From Candidatus Woesearchaeota archaeon (lineage in GTDB: Archaea > Nanobdellota > Nanobdellia > SCGC-AAA011-G17 > ARS1403), in assembly GCA_016188065.1 (NCBI GenBank), contig JACPIN010000004.1, positions 1 to 53,236 of the forward strand: a stretch of 53,236 nt of DNA, given 5' to 3'. Below the pieces are notes generated by a model, which saw nothing but the letters and a program-made list of their open reading frames with translations, searched no databases and was not told the origin of the DNA. Below are positions 24,785 to 33,266 of this stretch, in pieces; position 1 is the first letter of the stretch, and every line of letters starts with the position of its first letter. The position numbers were made by a program, and so were the translations under genes.

Positions 24785-25627
24785 ATGCTAGATTTGAAAA
24801 TTGTAAAACAGATAGAAGACTTTGTTTCTAAGAAGCCGAGGAGCATGCAGGATATTGCCTTTATGTTAAAAAAGAACTGGAGAACTGCTGACAGATATAT
24901 TGACTATATAAAAAATAATTTTGGGACAATTTCAACTGAAACTTTCCGAGAGGGGACAAGAGGAGCATTGAAAATTGCATATTGGGCTAGCATTAGCGAT
25001 AGAAAATATTCTGTCTTTCAGGAAAATTTAAGAGAACAGATTGAGCTGTTTAAAAACAAAGAAGATTTTTCGGCTTTTGATATTTATCAGCATATCCCAG
25101 ATGCAAACAAAAAGGCTAATATTGAAATAGTCAAGGATGAAAAATCAACAAACATTGAGGAATTATTTGATTTAATATTAACAGCTAAAAAACAGCTCCT
25201 TATTTTTTCAGGAAATCTTTCTTTTATCAATTTCGAAAATGAGAAAATGAGCGTCTTAAAAATTCTTGATGACTTAATTAAAAAGAACGTTAGTATAAAG
25301 ATCCTTTGCAGAGTCGATATAGCTGGAATGGAGAATATTGAAAATATTTTATCACTAAACTTCAAATATGGAAAGGAGAGTGTTGAAATTAGACATATAG
25401 AGCAGCCGTTAAGGGCAATCATAATTGATGATAAATTATTCAGAATGAAGGAGATAAAGGAGCCTACAGGAAAGAAATATGAACTGGGTAAGAAGACATT
25501 TATATTCTATACAGTTAAGGACAAGGAATGGGTAGAATGGCTTTCAAGAATTTTCTGGAATTTATTTTCAAAATCAATGGATTCGAAGAAAAGGATGGAG
25601 CAGATCCGAAAGATTATTTCTAAATAG
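24785..25627 (+). CDS. HTH regulator with PLD-like/TrmB-like effector domain
   Basis: 280 aa. The N-terminal winged helix (KPRSMQDIAFMLKKNWRTAD at about 18-37) is followed by a domain from about residue 120. That domain has NIEELFDLILTAKKQLLIF, a DDLIKKNVSIKILCRV strand and IRHIEQPLRAIIIDDKLFRM. This order is seen in TrmB-type archaeal regulators whose effector domain has the PLD fold without catalytic HKD. Probably a transcription factor; ligand unknown. Confidence 0.65.
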   Translation: MLDLKIVKQIEDFVSKKPRSMQDIAFMLKKNWRTADRYIDYIKNNFGTISTETFREGTRGALKIAYWASISDRKYSVFQENLREQIELFKNKEDFSAFDIYQHIPDANKKANIEIVKDEKSTNIEELFDLILTAKKQLLIFSGNLSFINFENEKMSVLKILDDLIKKNVSIKILCRVDIAGMENIENILSLNFKYGKESVEIRHIEQPLRAIIIDDKLFRMKEIKEPTGKKYELGKKTFIFYTVKDKEWVEWLSRIFWNLFSKSMDSKKRMEQIRKIISK

Positions 25628-25651
25628 AAGAGGAGAAGGATAACAGCAAGA

Positions 25652-25661
25652 TTTATATATC
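25652..25661 (+). promoter_or_regulatory. box A of the MNT-HEPN operon
   Basis: TTTATATATC, 25-34 bp before the ATG at 25686. The transcription start should fall within or next to the adjoining palindrome. Confidence 0.7.
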
Positions 25662-25666
25662 AATTA

Positions 25667-25682
25667 TGGATAATATTATCCA
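25667..25682. promoter_or_regulatory. palindromic operator candidate of the MNT-HEPN operon
   Basis: TGGATAATATTATCCA is a perfect 16-bp palindrome between box A and the start codon, overlapping the expected transcription start. Bound protein there would block RNA polymerase. The first gene of the operon has an N-terminal winged helix and could autoregulate. Confidence 0.6.
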
Positions 25683-25685
25683 AAA

Positions 25686-26267
25686 ATGATAAGTTTTTTA
25701 AAAATAATAAACTTTCTTGGAAAACACTATTCTGAGGAATTTACCATGCATGAATTAAGCGAAATTCTAAAGATACCTTATGCTAGTTTTTATAGGTGTA
25801 TAAAGAAGATAGAAAAACTAAAAGCAGTGAACATAAAGGAAATTGGAAGGTCAAAAGTGGTGATGCTAAACTTAAATCATCCAGTGCTGAAATCTCATTT
25901 AACTGCTTCTTCTTTTGATGAAATGCAGGAATTTTTAGAAGGGCATCCAATTATTAGGAAGCTTGCTCGTGAAATAAAAACCGATGATGTTGTCCTCCTT
26001 TTTGGAAGCTATGCCAAGGAAAGACAGACTGAGAAAAGCGACATTGACCTTCTGGTTATCAATAAAAAAGGGGATAAGTCTTTGTCTTTTTCTACTTTTG
26101 AATTATTATATAAGAAAAAAATTAACCCAATATTTATAACGAGGAAAGAATTTAATGATATGCTGAAAGATAACGAAGAGAATGTGGGAAAGCAGGCTTT
26201 AAAAGACCATATCATACTTAATAATCCAGAAGGATTCTGGGAGTTGGTGTTGGATGCAATTCGATAA
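25686..26267 (+). CDS. winged-helix MNT-type nucleotidyltransferase (antitoxin-like)
   Basis: 193 aa. Residues 1-65 form a winged helix (FTMHELSEILKIPYASFYRC). Residues 95-130 are the minimal nucleotidyltransferase motif LLFGSYAKERQTEKSDIDLL, i.e. GSxAxxxxxxxSDxDL with both metal-binding Asp. MNT proteins paired with HEPN partners act as antitoxins, some by adding AMP to the toxin. Overlaps the HEPN-like gene by 14 nt. The fusion of MNT to a DNA-binding domain fits self-regulation at the palindrome. Confidence 0.85.
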   Translation: MISFLKIINFLGKHYSEEFTMHELSEILKIPYASFYRCIKKIEKLKAVNIKEIGRSKVVMLNLNHPVLKSHLTASSFDEMQEFLEGHPIIRKLAREIKTDDVVLLFGSYAKERQTEKSDIDLLVINKKGDKSLSFSTFELLYKKKINPIFITRKEFNDMLKDNEENVGKQALKDHIILNNPEGFWELVLDAIR

Positions 26268-26778
26268 GAAAGTTTATGCAAATATGTTTAAAAACGCTAT
26301 TGCGGAGGATAGAATAAAAAAATCCTCAGAAGATTTTAAAATAAAATTATTTCTGGAGAAGGCGAAAAATAGCCTGCTGATTGCTAAGCATGCCAAAGAA
26401 GTGACTCCAGATAAAGATCAAGCACCAAAACTTCATTGGAACTACTGGGCCACTATCATATCTTATTACTCCATGCTTTATGCTGGAAAGGCTGCGATCA
26501 TATCCAAAGGCTATGAAGCGGAGGATCATGATGCAGTACAGATTGCAATTGGCCATTTATTAGTTCCAGATAAATTGGAAAGAGAAGATCTTGAAATCCT
26601 TAACCAGTCATATAAAATATTTGAAGACGAGTATGTTCATTATTTTGAGGATGCAAAAATCGAAAGCCATATAGCAAGATACTCAGCGATAAAGACCTAT
26701 ACTGAAAGAAGACTACAAGAAATATTTAATAATGCAACTAAATTTGTGGGAAAAATATCCCTCATCTTGGGGGATTAA
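26254..26778 (+). CDS. HEPN-like helical protein, partner of MNT gene
   Basis: 174 aa, all helical. NYWATIISYYSMLYAGKAAI, then SKGYEAEDHDAVQIAI, is the HEPN helix pattern (a Tyr-rich helix, a Gly turn, a His-containing turn). The RNase RX4-6H motif is not obvious, so catalytic activity is uncertain. It overlaps the MNT gene by 14 nt and lies 9 bp before lysS. Toxin role inferred from pairing. Confidence 0.6.
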   Translation: MQFDKKVYANMFKNAIAEDRIKKSSEDFKIKLFLEKAKNSLLIAKHAKEVTPDKDQAPKLHWNYWATIISYYSMLYAGKAAIISKGYEAEDHDAVQIAIGHLLVPDKLEREDLEILNQSYKIFEDEYVHYFEDAKIESHIARYSAIKTYTERRLQEIFNNATKFVGKISLILGD

Positions 26779-26787
26779 TTTAGAAGA

Positions 26788-28323
26788 ATGAAAGATAATG
26801 AAAAACGACACTGGGCTGACTTGATTGCTGAGCAGATTATAAAAGAAAGAGGGAAAAAAGAAAGGTATGTCTGTGCTGCTGGAATTACTCCCTCTGGAAC
26901 AATTCACATTGGAAACTTTAGGGAGATAATAACTGTTGACTTGGTGTCGAGAGCATTAAAAGACAAAGGAAAAAATGTCAGATTTATTTACTCTTGGGAT
27001 GATTATGATCGATTTAGAAAGGTTCCTAAGAATATGCCGAAGCAGGGGCTGCTGCAAAAATATTTAGGAATGCCGATTGTAGACACGCCAGATGTTTTTG
27101 GACGCCATAAAAGCTATGCTGAGCACCTTGAAAAAGAATTGGAGGAGAGCTTGCCTGCCACAGGGGTAAAGCCGGAATTTATTTATCAGCATAAAATGTA
27201 TAGGGGTTGCAAATATGCTGAAGAGATAAAGTATATTTTAAACAAAAGAAATGAGATAAAAAACGTCTTAGATAAGTACAGGAAAGAGTGTTTGCCCGAA
27301 GATTGGTTTCCTCTTGGAGTTTATTGCGAGAAATGCAAAACAGACAATACAAAAGTTGCTGATTACGACGGTGATTATAAAGTTAAATATGAATGCGAAT
27401 GCGGTTACAGCAATGAGATAGATTTTAGGAAAAAAGGCATTGTAAAACTTTCTTGGCGTTTGGATTGGCCAATGCGGCAACACAGAGAAAAGGTTGATTT
27501 TGAGCCAGCTGGAAAAGAACACTACCAGCAACCTGGCGGGAGCAGGATTACTGCTAATGAAACTTATTCTGTCCTGTATAAAGATATGGCGCATCCGATT
27601 GACTTGAAGTATGATTTCGTGATTGTAAAAGGGATTGGCGGAAAGATGTCGAGTTCTTTGGGAAATGTGATTACCCTAAAAAACTGCTTGGAAGTTTATG
27701 AGCCTGAGATTGTTAGGTTTTTATTTGCGGGAACAAGGCCTAATACAGAGTTTGCAATCAGCTTTGACTTAGATGTTATAAAAGTTTACGAGGACTTTGA
27801 CAGGCTTGAAAAAAGATACTATGAGAATGAAGCTGATGAGAGAGATAAGAGAATATACGAACTGAGCTGTGTTAAGATTGGAAAAAAACAGCCAAAAAGA
27901 ATTGGATTCAGGCATTTAACCATGCTTGTGCAGATTCATAAAGACCTTAAGAAAATAAGCAAGAATAAAGATGTGCTGAAGAGGGCTGAGCTTGCCAAAA
28001 ATTGGATTGGAAAATATGCTCCTGAAGAATTTAAGTTTAGCGTGCATGAAAAAGTTCCTCGAGAAATAATAAATAATCTAGATAAAAAACAGAAAGAAAG
28101 CTTGAAGCTGCTGAAAGAAGAAATTAAAAAGAAAAAATTTTCAGAGCAGGAGCTGTTCAACGAGTTTTATGAAATTTGCAAGAAAATAGAGATAAATAAC
28201 ATGGAATTCTTTAAAGGCGCTTATCTTGCTTTGATTGGAAAAGAGAAAGGGCCTAGGCTTGCAAGCTTTATTCTGGCTATTGGAAAAGATAATGTTATTA
28301 AACTTTTAGATGAGGTAAAATAA
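26788..28323 (+). CDS. lysS: lysyl-tRNA synthetase, class I
   Basis: 511 aa. HIGH-type HIGN at about 40-43 in AAGITPSGTIHIGNFREI; SWDDYDRFRKVP typical of LysRS-I; KMSKS as GGKMSSSLGN. Two Cys pairs (CEKC ... CECG) in the middle could bind zinc. Archaeal-type class I enzyme that charges tRNA-Lys, structurally unrelated to bacterial class II LysRS. The C-terminal helical anticodon-binding region is present. Confidence 0.96.
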   Translation: MKDNEKRHWADLIAEQIIKERGKKERYVCAAGITPSGTIHIGNFREIITVDLVSRALKDKGKNVRFIYSWDDYDRFRKVPKNMPKQGLLQKYLGMPIVDTPDVFGRHKSYAEHLEKELEESLPATGVKPEFIYQHKMYRGCKYAEEIKYILNKRNEIKNVLDKYRKECLPEDWFPLGVYCEKCKTDNTKVADYDGDYKVKYECECGYSNEIDFRKKGIVKLSWRLDWPMRQHREKVDFEPAGKEHYQQPGGSRITANETYSVLYKDMAHPIDLKYDFVIVKGIGGKMSSSLGNVITLKNCLEVYEPEIVRFLFAGTRPNTEFAISFDLDVIKVYEDFDRLEKRYYENEADERDKRIYELSCVKIGKKQPKRIGFRHLTMLVQIHKDLKKISKNKDVLKRAELAKNWIGKYAPEEFKFSVHEKVPREIINNLDKKQKESLKLLKEEIKKKKFSEQELFNEFYEICKKIEINNMEFFKGAYLALIGKEKGPRLASFILAIGKDNVIKLLDEVK

Positions 28324-28324
28324 T

Positions 28325-28525
28325 ATGCCTAAGGATAAAATAGACAGACACTATAAAAAAATAAGAGACAGAGAAAGAATTGAAGTTGCAGAATCTTACA
28401 GAGTATATGCAAGAAGATTTTACGACGCAGGTTATAGAGAAGATGCGTATTTGTTTGCAGAAATTGGCTTGAAGCTTGATTCTAAAAATAAAAAGCTTAA
28501 AGATTTGATTTCAAGATTATCATGA
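28325..28525 (+). CDS. small basic helical protein
   Basis: 66 aa, two predicted helices resembling one TPR unit (SYRVYARRFYDAGYREDAYL ... AEIGLKLDSKNKKLKD). Starts 1 bp after lysS and its TGA overlaps the ATG of the next miniprotein. Unknown. Confidence 0.5.
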   Translation: MPKDKIDRHYKKIRDRERIEVAESYRVYARRFYDAGYREDAYLFAEIGLKLDSKNKKLKDLISRLS

Positions 28526-28623
28526 ATGATACATTGATTGTTATTCTTGGATTAACTGGAATCGGCGCTTTGTGGTTTGTGCTTTTTGGGCAGAAGAGAT
28601 ATAATGAGCGTATGAAAAAATAA
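28522..28623 (+). CDS. single-span membrane miniprotein
   Basis: 33 aa: NDTLIVILGLTGIGALWFVL forms one membrane helix, with a basic tail (GQKRYNERMKK). ATGA overlap with the upstream gene supports translation. Unknown role. Confidence 0.45.
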   Translation: MNDTLIVILGLTGIGALWFVLFGQKRYNERMKK

Positions 28624-28651
28624 ATTTTACTATTGTATATTTTTAGAAAGA

Positions 28652-28660
28652 TTTATAATT
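28652..28660 (+). promoter_or_regulatory. box A of the kinase-like gene
   Basis: TTTATAATT, about 27 bp before ATG 28683. It favours that ATG over the upstream TTG at 28677. Confidence 0.55.
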
Positions 28661-28682
28661 CTTTTTAAGCAAAATATTGATT

Positions 28683-29675
28683 ATGAGTAGTTCTGAAGCA
28701 AGCCTAGCTATGATGATGAAAGAGGATCGTGAAAGCGGAGCAGATAGAAAAATTGTCGGCAAGAGCCTTAGTAAGAACGGCTATGGCAGGGATGGGCATC
28801 TTAAGATAGTTGAATTATATGGTTCTCCTTCTGGTCTGCCTTCTGCAATTGACATAGTAAATAACAGATTAATTTTTCTAGGCCCCGGCGGTGTTGTTGC
28901 AGAGGCGATAGGGATTCCTAAAGCGGGAAGATCAGAACGCCTTAGAGATGCTGCTGAAAGATTGATTAATGACCCGAGGATATATGAAGTTCTAGGCAGA
29001 GAGCCGGTCGTGACCATATTTAAACCTAATTCACTTGCTAAAAATCTGTTTGAAAAAGACCCTAATGAAAGGGCACATTATAATGAATATATATGCAATC
29101 TTCATAGAAATACCCTTATTGAGTTAACTAAATTCACCAATCGCCCTAACATTGATTTCATTTACACGGATGTGGCTTTATTTGACAGGGGTCCTTATGA
29201 TGATATATTTTGGGCTTATGCCTTAAGGGAGTCTAACTTGATCTCTGAAGATGAAAAGAAAGATGCGTTAGATATCACTCGTAAATCTGTACAGGAAAAA
29301 CTAATAAATATTGTCTTTGGAATAAATGTCCCGCCTTCAATTTCTTTGAGGCGAGAGGAAAAAAGAGGAGAGGGACATGGCAAAGTTATGAATCCTGAAT
29401 TTTTGCCGATAATTTATAGCTTCTATATGGAAGCTGAAAGGCAGGAAAGAATTAGGGCTGGGTTATATTCTTTATATAAAGATGGAAAGATAACTGAATC
29501 CGATTATACGGGACAAACAGAAAACTTCTTGATACAACAAACTAGATATGTCAGTATTAAAGGTGAGGACTCTAAGGAATCAAATTCTGACAGGGTGTTT
29601 TATCCGTTAAAAGGACAGCTCCTCTACAACCACGGTGTTCCTGAAGAGCTAGAGCACTTATTAGAAAAACAATAA
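28683..29675 (+). CDS. deoxynucleoside/thymidylate kinase-like protein with degenerate P-loop
   Basis: 330 aa from ATG 28683. The order of elements matches P-loop nucleoside kinases: a first strand IVELYGSPSGLPSAIDIV (P-loop position, but the Lys and Ser/Thr of GxxGxGKS are gone), then an ALFDRGPYDDIFWAYAL segment like the DRG motif. A late strand INVPPSISLRREEKRG and GKVMNPEFLPIIYSFY follow. Without the Walker Lys, catalysis is unlikely; it may be a pseudo-kinase or bind nucleotide only. Not linked to nucleotide genes. Confidence 0.55.
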   Translation: MSSSEASLAMMMKEDRESGADRKIVGKSLSKNGYGRDGHLKIVELYGSPSGLPSAIDIVNNRLIFLGPGGVVAEAIGIPKAGRSERLRDAAERLINDPRIYEVLGREPVVTIFKPNSLAKNLFEKDPNERAHYNEYICNLHRNTLIELTKFTNRPNIDFIYTDVALFDRGPYDDIFWAYALRESNLISEDEKKDALDITRKSVQEKLINIVFGINVPPSISLRREEKRGEGHGKVMNPEFLPIIYSFYMEAERQERIRAGLYSLYKDGKITESDYTGQTENFLIQQTRYVSIKGEDSKESNSDRVFYPLKGQLLYNHGVPEELEHLLEKQ

Positions 29676-29697
29676 ATACTACTTCTTATTTTTTACC

Positions 29698-29736
29698 TGA
29701 CACAGATGTCATGGTCGGACACAGCTTTTATATATC
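29698..29736 (+). promoter_or_regulatory. box A and inverted repeat before the NUMOD3 endonuclease
   Basis: TGACA-CAGA-TGTCA (29698-29711) is an inverted repeat upstream of box A TTTTATATATC (29726-29736). The ATG at 29757 is about 25 bp downstream of box A, so the transcript is probably leaderless. The repeat could be the 3' end signal of the previous gene or an operator. Confidence 0.5.
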
Positions 29737-29756
29737 ATTTTTAAGCTTTATTTCTT

Positions 29757-30707
29757 ATGAAAACAAAAATTATGTGCTGGATTTGCGGAAATTATTTTGA
29801 GGTTGTGAGCCTATCACATTTAAGAGTCCATAAAATAACTTTTAGTGAATATAAAGAGAAATTCCCCCATTCTGATACACGAAGTGATACATATAGAGAA
29901 AAACATAGGGGATCTCTTCTTGGACGAAAGCTTTCAGATGAATTTAGAAAAAGACTTTCTGAAATGCACAAAGGTAAAATAATCTCTGAAGAAACAAGAA
30001 GAAGGATAAGTGAGACTCAGAAAGGAAGAAAATGCACAGAAGATAGGAGAGAAAAATTAAGGGAGTATTATAAAACTCACACTCATCCTATGCAAGGTAA
30101 GACTCATACAAAGGAATCGAAAAAAAAGATATCTGAAACTGGAATCGGTAGGATACCCTGGAATAAAGGTAAAATTTGGCCAGAACATATGTATCCAATC
30201 AGAGAAAAAATAAGCCAGAAACTAAAGGGAAATAAACTTAGTCTAGAAACTAAAAGGAAAATGAGTGAATCCCGCAAGGGCAGAGTTCTTAGCGAGATTA
30301 CTAAAATGAAGATCAGTATGTCTAAACGAGGGATAAAAAAGACTAAAGAACATATGAGGAAAATACTTGAATCTACTGAGAGATCTCCAAATAAATTTGA
30401 GATAGAATGCATGAATTTATTTGAGAAATATAATTTGCCTTTGAAATTTGTTGGAGATTTCAATAATAAGAACTTTTTTATTTCAGGAAAAGTTCCGGAT
30501 TTTGTCTCCGCAAATAATAAAAAGGTAATTGTTGAAGTATTTTACGAGTATTTTAAAATAAGACAATATGGATCTGTTGAATCGTATAAAGAAGACAGGA
30601 TAAATACTTTTTCAAAATATGGATGGAAAACTTTGTTTTTTACTTGTGATGAGATAAGGAAATCTCCTGAAAAATGCATAGAAGAATTAAAAAAAGAGTT
30701 GATTTAA
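29757..30707 (+). CDS. putative homing endonuclease: zinc finger, NUMOD3 repeats, PD-(D/E)XK-like nuclease
   Basis: 316 aa. Residues 6-37 form a Ros/MucR-like zinc finger (C7, C10, H21, H25, then ITFSEYKEKFP). Residues 50-205 hold several NUMOD3 motifs (KLSDEFRKRLSEMHKGK, SEETRRRISETQKGR, SLETKRKMSESRKGR and others), DNA-contacting modules of homing endonucleases. Residues 210-316 look Vsr-like: E215, then GKVPDFV (D248), VIVEVFYEYF (E260), Arg in EDRINTF and a GWKTLFF strand. It sits alone between the kinase-like gene and hjc, 1 bp before hjc. Probably a free-standing mobile gene. Confidence 0.75.
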   Translation: MKTKIMCWICGNYFEVVSLSHLRVHKITFSEYKEKFPHSDTRSDTYREKHRGSLLGRKLSDEFRKRLSEMHKGKIISEETRRRISETQKGRKCTEDRREKLREYYKTHTHPMQGKTHTKESKKKISETGIGRIPWNKGKIWPEHMYPIREKISQKLKGNKLSLETKRKMSESRKGRVLSEITKMKISMSKRGIKKTKEHMRKILESTERSPNKFEIECMNLFEKYNLPLKFVGDFNNKNFFISGKVPDFVSANNKKVIVEVFYEYFKIRQYGSVESYKEDRINTFSKYGWKTLFFTCDEIRKSPEKCIEELKKELI

Positions 30708-30708
30708 A

Positions 30709-31101
30709 TTGAGTTCGAAGGGTAAAGGCAGCAGATTGGAGAGAGAATTAATTCAAAAATTTTACAACACGGGAGTTTTTATCCCTCTGAGGGCAGCAGG
30801 CTCTGGAAGCACCCCTCTGCCGTCTCCTGATTTATTAGTTGGGGGGAAAGGAAGAGTTTTAGCCATCGAATGCAAAGGTGGGAAAGGTGCAAGATATATT
30901 GATAAAAAACAGATTTCTGAGCTGAAAGAATTTGCGGAAAAATTTGGAGCTGAGCCATGGGTTGGATCGAGATTTAACAATACTGAATGGCTGTTTTTGA
31001 AAATTGAAAATTTGAAAGAGAGCAAAACAGGAAATAATTTCGTCATCAATGTTGAATATGCTAAAGAGAAAGGGATTAGATTTGAAGAATTGATCAAGTA
31101 G
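30709..31101 (+). CDS. hjc: Holliday junction resolvase Hjc
   Basis: 130 aa from TTG 30709. GSRLERELIQKF holds the first catalytic Glu, then RAAGSGSTPLPSPDLLVGGK (Asp) and VLAIECKGGK (ExK) complete the PD-(D/E)XK site of archaeal Hjc. It resolves four-way junctions in recombination and fork repair. The TTG start, 1 bp after the endonuclease stop, suggests translation depends on that message. Its 3' end overlaps the convergent gene by 8 nt. Confidence 0.93.
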   Translation: MSSKGKGSRLERELIQKFYNTGVFIPLRAAGSGSTPLPSPDLLVGGKGRVLAIECKGGKGARYIDKKQISELKEFAEKFGAEPWVGSRFNNTEWLFLKIENLKESKTGNNFVINVEYAKEKGIRFEELIK

Positions 31102-31417
31102 CTCTCTTGAAAATTGGATTATAACCGATTTTGTTATCTAAAGCCTCTCTTGTAAGCATTCCAGTTCCAGCACTATTAAGAAAGGTTATCTCTAAGATTT
31201 CGTATCTCAAGTTTTTATCCCTTGCTCCAAATCTCTTATCATAATCCTCATCTGCCACTCTTAGAAGATTTATTAATCGATTTGTTTCGTATCCTGAAGC
31301 AAGATCAAAGTTTAGCTTTTCCTCCCTATCACCTGCTTTGCCAGCGTAATATCTTTTATCTTTTCCTTCGCCCCACTCAGAAAAATAATATTTTACTGTT
31401 AGTTCTACCTTGTTCAT
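31094..31417 (-). CDS. hypothetical protein
   Basis: 107 aa, soluble, charged, alpha/beta. ELTVKYYFSEWGEGKDKRYY and a later RYEILEITFLNSAG strand suggest a small beta domain; no family recognised. A box A on the minus strand (AAATATATAAAG around 31439-31450) is about 27 bp from the ATG. Confidence 0.5.
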   Translation of the reverse strand: MNKVELTVKYYFSEWGEGKDKRYYAGKAGDREEKLNFDLASGYETNRLINLLRVADEDYDKRFGARDKNLRYEILEITFLNSAGTGMLTREALDNKIGYNPIFKRAT

Positions 31418-31487
31418 TTTTTCTTTGCTTATCAGCCTCTTTATATATTTTTAGATAGTTTAAAATATTGGAATACTGTATCTATAT

Positions 31488-33266
31488 ATGCCAAGATGTA
31501 TATATTATGTTATTTTGGTTATATTAATCGAATCTGCTTCTGCATCTATGGTAATAAATGAAATCATGGCAAATCCTTCCTGCGACGAAAGCTACTGCGA
31601 GTACATTGAATTATATAACAACGGGACTAACTCTGTAAACTTAACTAACTGGAAAATAAGCGATAATAATGAAGAGGATTCTCTTGAAGGAAATTCAAAC
31701 GAAATTATAATTGCCGGAAATAGCTTTGCATTAATTGTTGATTCTGACTCAAGAGTTTATGGCAACTTTGATATTGGAAATTCCACTTGGATTTATGTCG
31801 ACGACAGCGCGATTGGAAATGGATTGAGCAATTCAGGAGAGACGTTGACTTTGAAAGATGAAAACAATAACACAATTTATTCGATTAGTTATCCAAGCTC
31901 TAGCGATGGAAAAAGTTATAGCCTAATCAATGATACTTGGCAGGAGACTGAAGCAAGCCCTGGAAAAGACAACATTGAAAACATTAGCTTTTCCCCTGAT
32001 TATTCCTTCATCAGCATTTCTGAATTTCTTCCTGATCCTGATGGCGAAGACGATGCAGCTATGCCGAATGGCGAATGGGTTGAGCTGTATAATTCTGGGA
32101 ATGCAGATTTGGATTTGCTTGGTTTTGGCTTCTACGATAATAGTGGAAGTGATGCAGACATTGTGATTACAAATACCACTACAAGCGATGGAACTGTGAT
32201 TGAAAGCAATAACTATCTGGTGGTATATATGAATGGTGTTTCTGGATTTCTGAACAATGATGGATATGAGAAAATAAAATTACATGACTTGAATAATAAT
32301 TTAATAGATGAAGTTAGCTATGAAGGGAGTGATGAAGGCGTTAGTTGGAGCTTTTCAGAAGATAAATGGCAGAAAACTACCCCTAGTGCTGGTTCTGGAA
32401 ACATGGATAATAAGACCTCACTTAAATCAGAGTTGAGAATAGAAAATATTTACGATCTTGGCGACGGAAAAGCTGAATGGGGAGATATTGCGAGGGTTGA
32501 GCTCTTTGTTTATAAAGGGAACACGGATAAATACACAGTTTGGATGTGGATTGAAGACTCTGAAGGAAATAGAGTGACTAAGAAAAGCAAATTCTCTGTT
32601 TATGATAAGTTTCAGAATTACACATTCACATATCCTATTGGAATCCCGGATAATTGCGAAGGGGATTTTGCCGACGGCAATGGAAAGATAATTGTTGAAG
32701 GGCTGGATGCTAGAGATGAAGAAGCTTTAGAGATTAGGGAAAAGCCTTTATGCGAAGATGTAAAGGTTAAAGCTGCCAGAGTCAAGGATTTTGAATATGA
32801 ATTGATTGACTTTTCTGAAATTGTTGAAGACGATGAAGAATTAAATGCCAAGGTAATGCTGAAAAGCAACAAGGAAGATGTCAGCGTAGATGTTTCCAGC
32901 TATGTATTCAGCGGAAAGAAAAAATACAGCAACGAAGATATGAAAACCGTAGAGCTAAAACAGGGCGAGGAGAAAATAGTTGATTTGAAAGTTAAAATCG
33001 AGAAAGCGAGTGATGCTGCATCTCCAAGATTGAAAGTGAAGATATTAAAAGAAGGGAGAAAGGATCCTTATGACTTAACTAAAGAGATAAAGGTTGAAAA
33101 AAAGAAAAGCGAAAGCGTTAAAAAAGGATTTCAAGATGTAACTGGCAATGTTGTGTATGAAGGGAAATCGACTGTGGCTGGAAGAATTGGCGTGTTTTTC
33201 TTTTCAGGGCTGATGGCAATGCTTGGATTGTACGGGTTTTTCAGAGGATGGAGAATATGGAGATAA
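31488..33266 (+). CDS. surface-anchored protein with two lamin-tail (LTD) domains
   Basis: 592 aa. Signal peptide at about 1-20 (YYVILVILIESASA). First LTD begins MVINEIMANPSCDESYCEYI; second at about 182 (ISEFLPDPDGED, then EWVELYNSG). The central beta-rich region has many Asn/Ser sites suited to N-glycosylation. The C-terminal membrane helix is at about 566-585 (IGVFFFSGLMAMLGLYGFF), with a short basic tail. Extracellular LTDs are thought to mediate attachment. It overlaps the next gene by 10-19 nt. Confidence 0.8.
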   Translation: MPRCIYYVILVILIESASASMVINEIMANPSCDESYCEYIELYNNGTNSVNLTNWKISDNNEEDSLEGNSNEIIIAGNSFALIVDSDSRVYGNFDIGNSTWIYVDDSAIGNGLSNSGETLTLKDENNNTIYSISYPSSSDGKSYSLINDTWQETEASPGKDNIENISFSPDYSFISISEFLPDPDGEDDAAMPNGEWVELYNSGNADLDLLGFGFYDNSGSDADIVITNTTTSDGTVIESNNYLVVYMNGVSGFLNNDGYEKIKLHDLNNNLIDEVSYEGSDEGVSWSFSEDKWQKTTPSAGSGNMDNKTSLKSELRIENIYDLGDGKAEWGDIARVELFVYKGNTDKYTVWMWIEDSEGNRVTKKSKFSVYDKFQNYTFTYPIGIPDNCEGDFADGNGKIIVEGLDARDEEALEIREKPLCEDVKVKAARVKDFEYELIDFSEIVEDDEELNAKVMLKSNKEDVSVDVSSYVFSGKKKYSNEDMKTVELKQGEEKIVDLKVKIEKASDAASPRLKVKILKEGRKDPYDLTKEIKVEKKKSESVKKGFQDVTGNVVYEGKSTVAGRIGVFFFSGLMAMLGLYGFFRGWRIWR

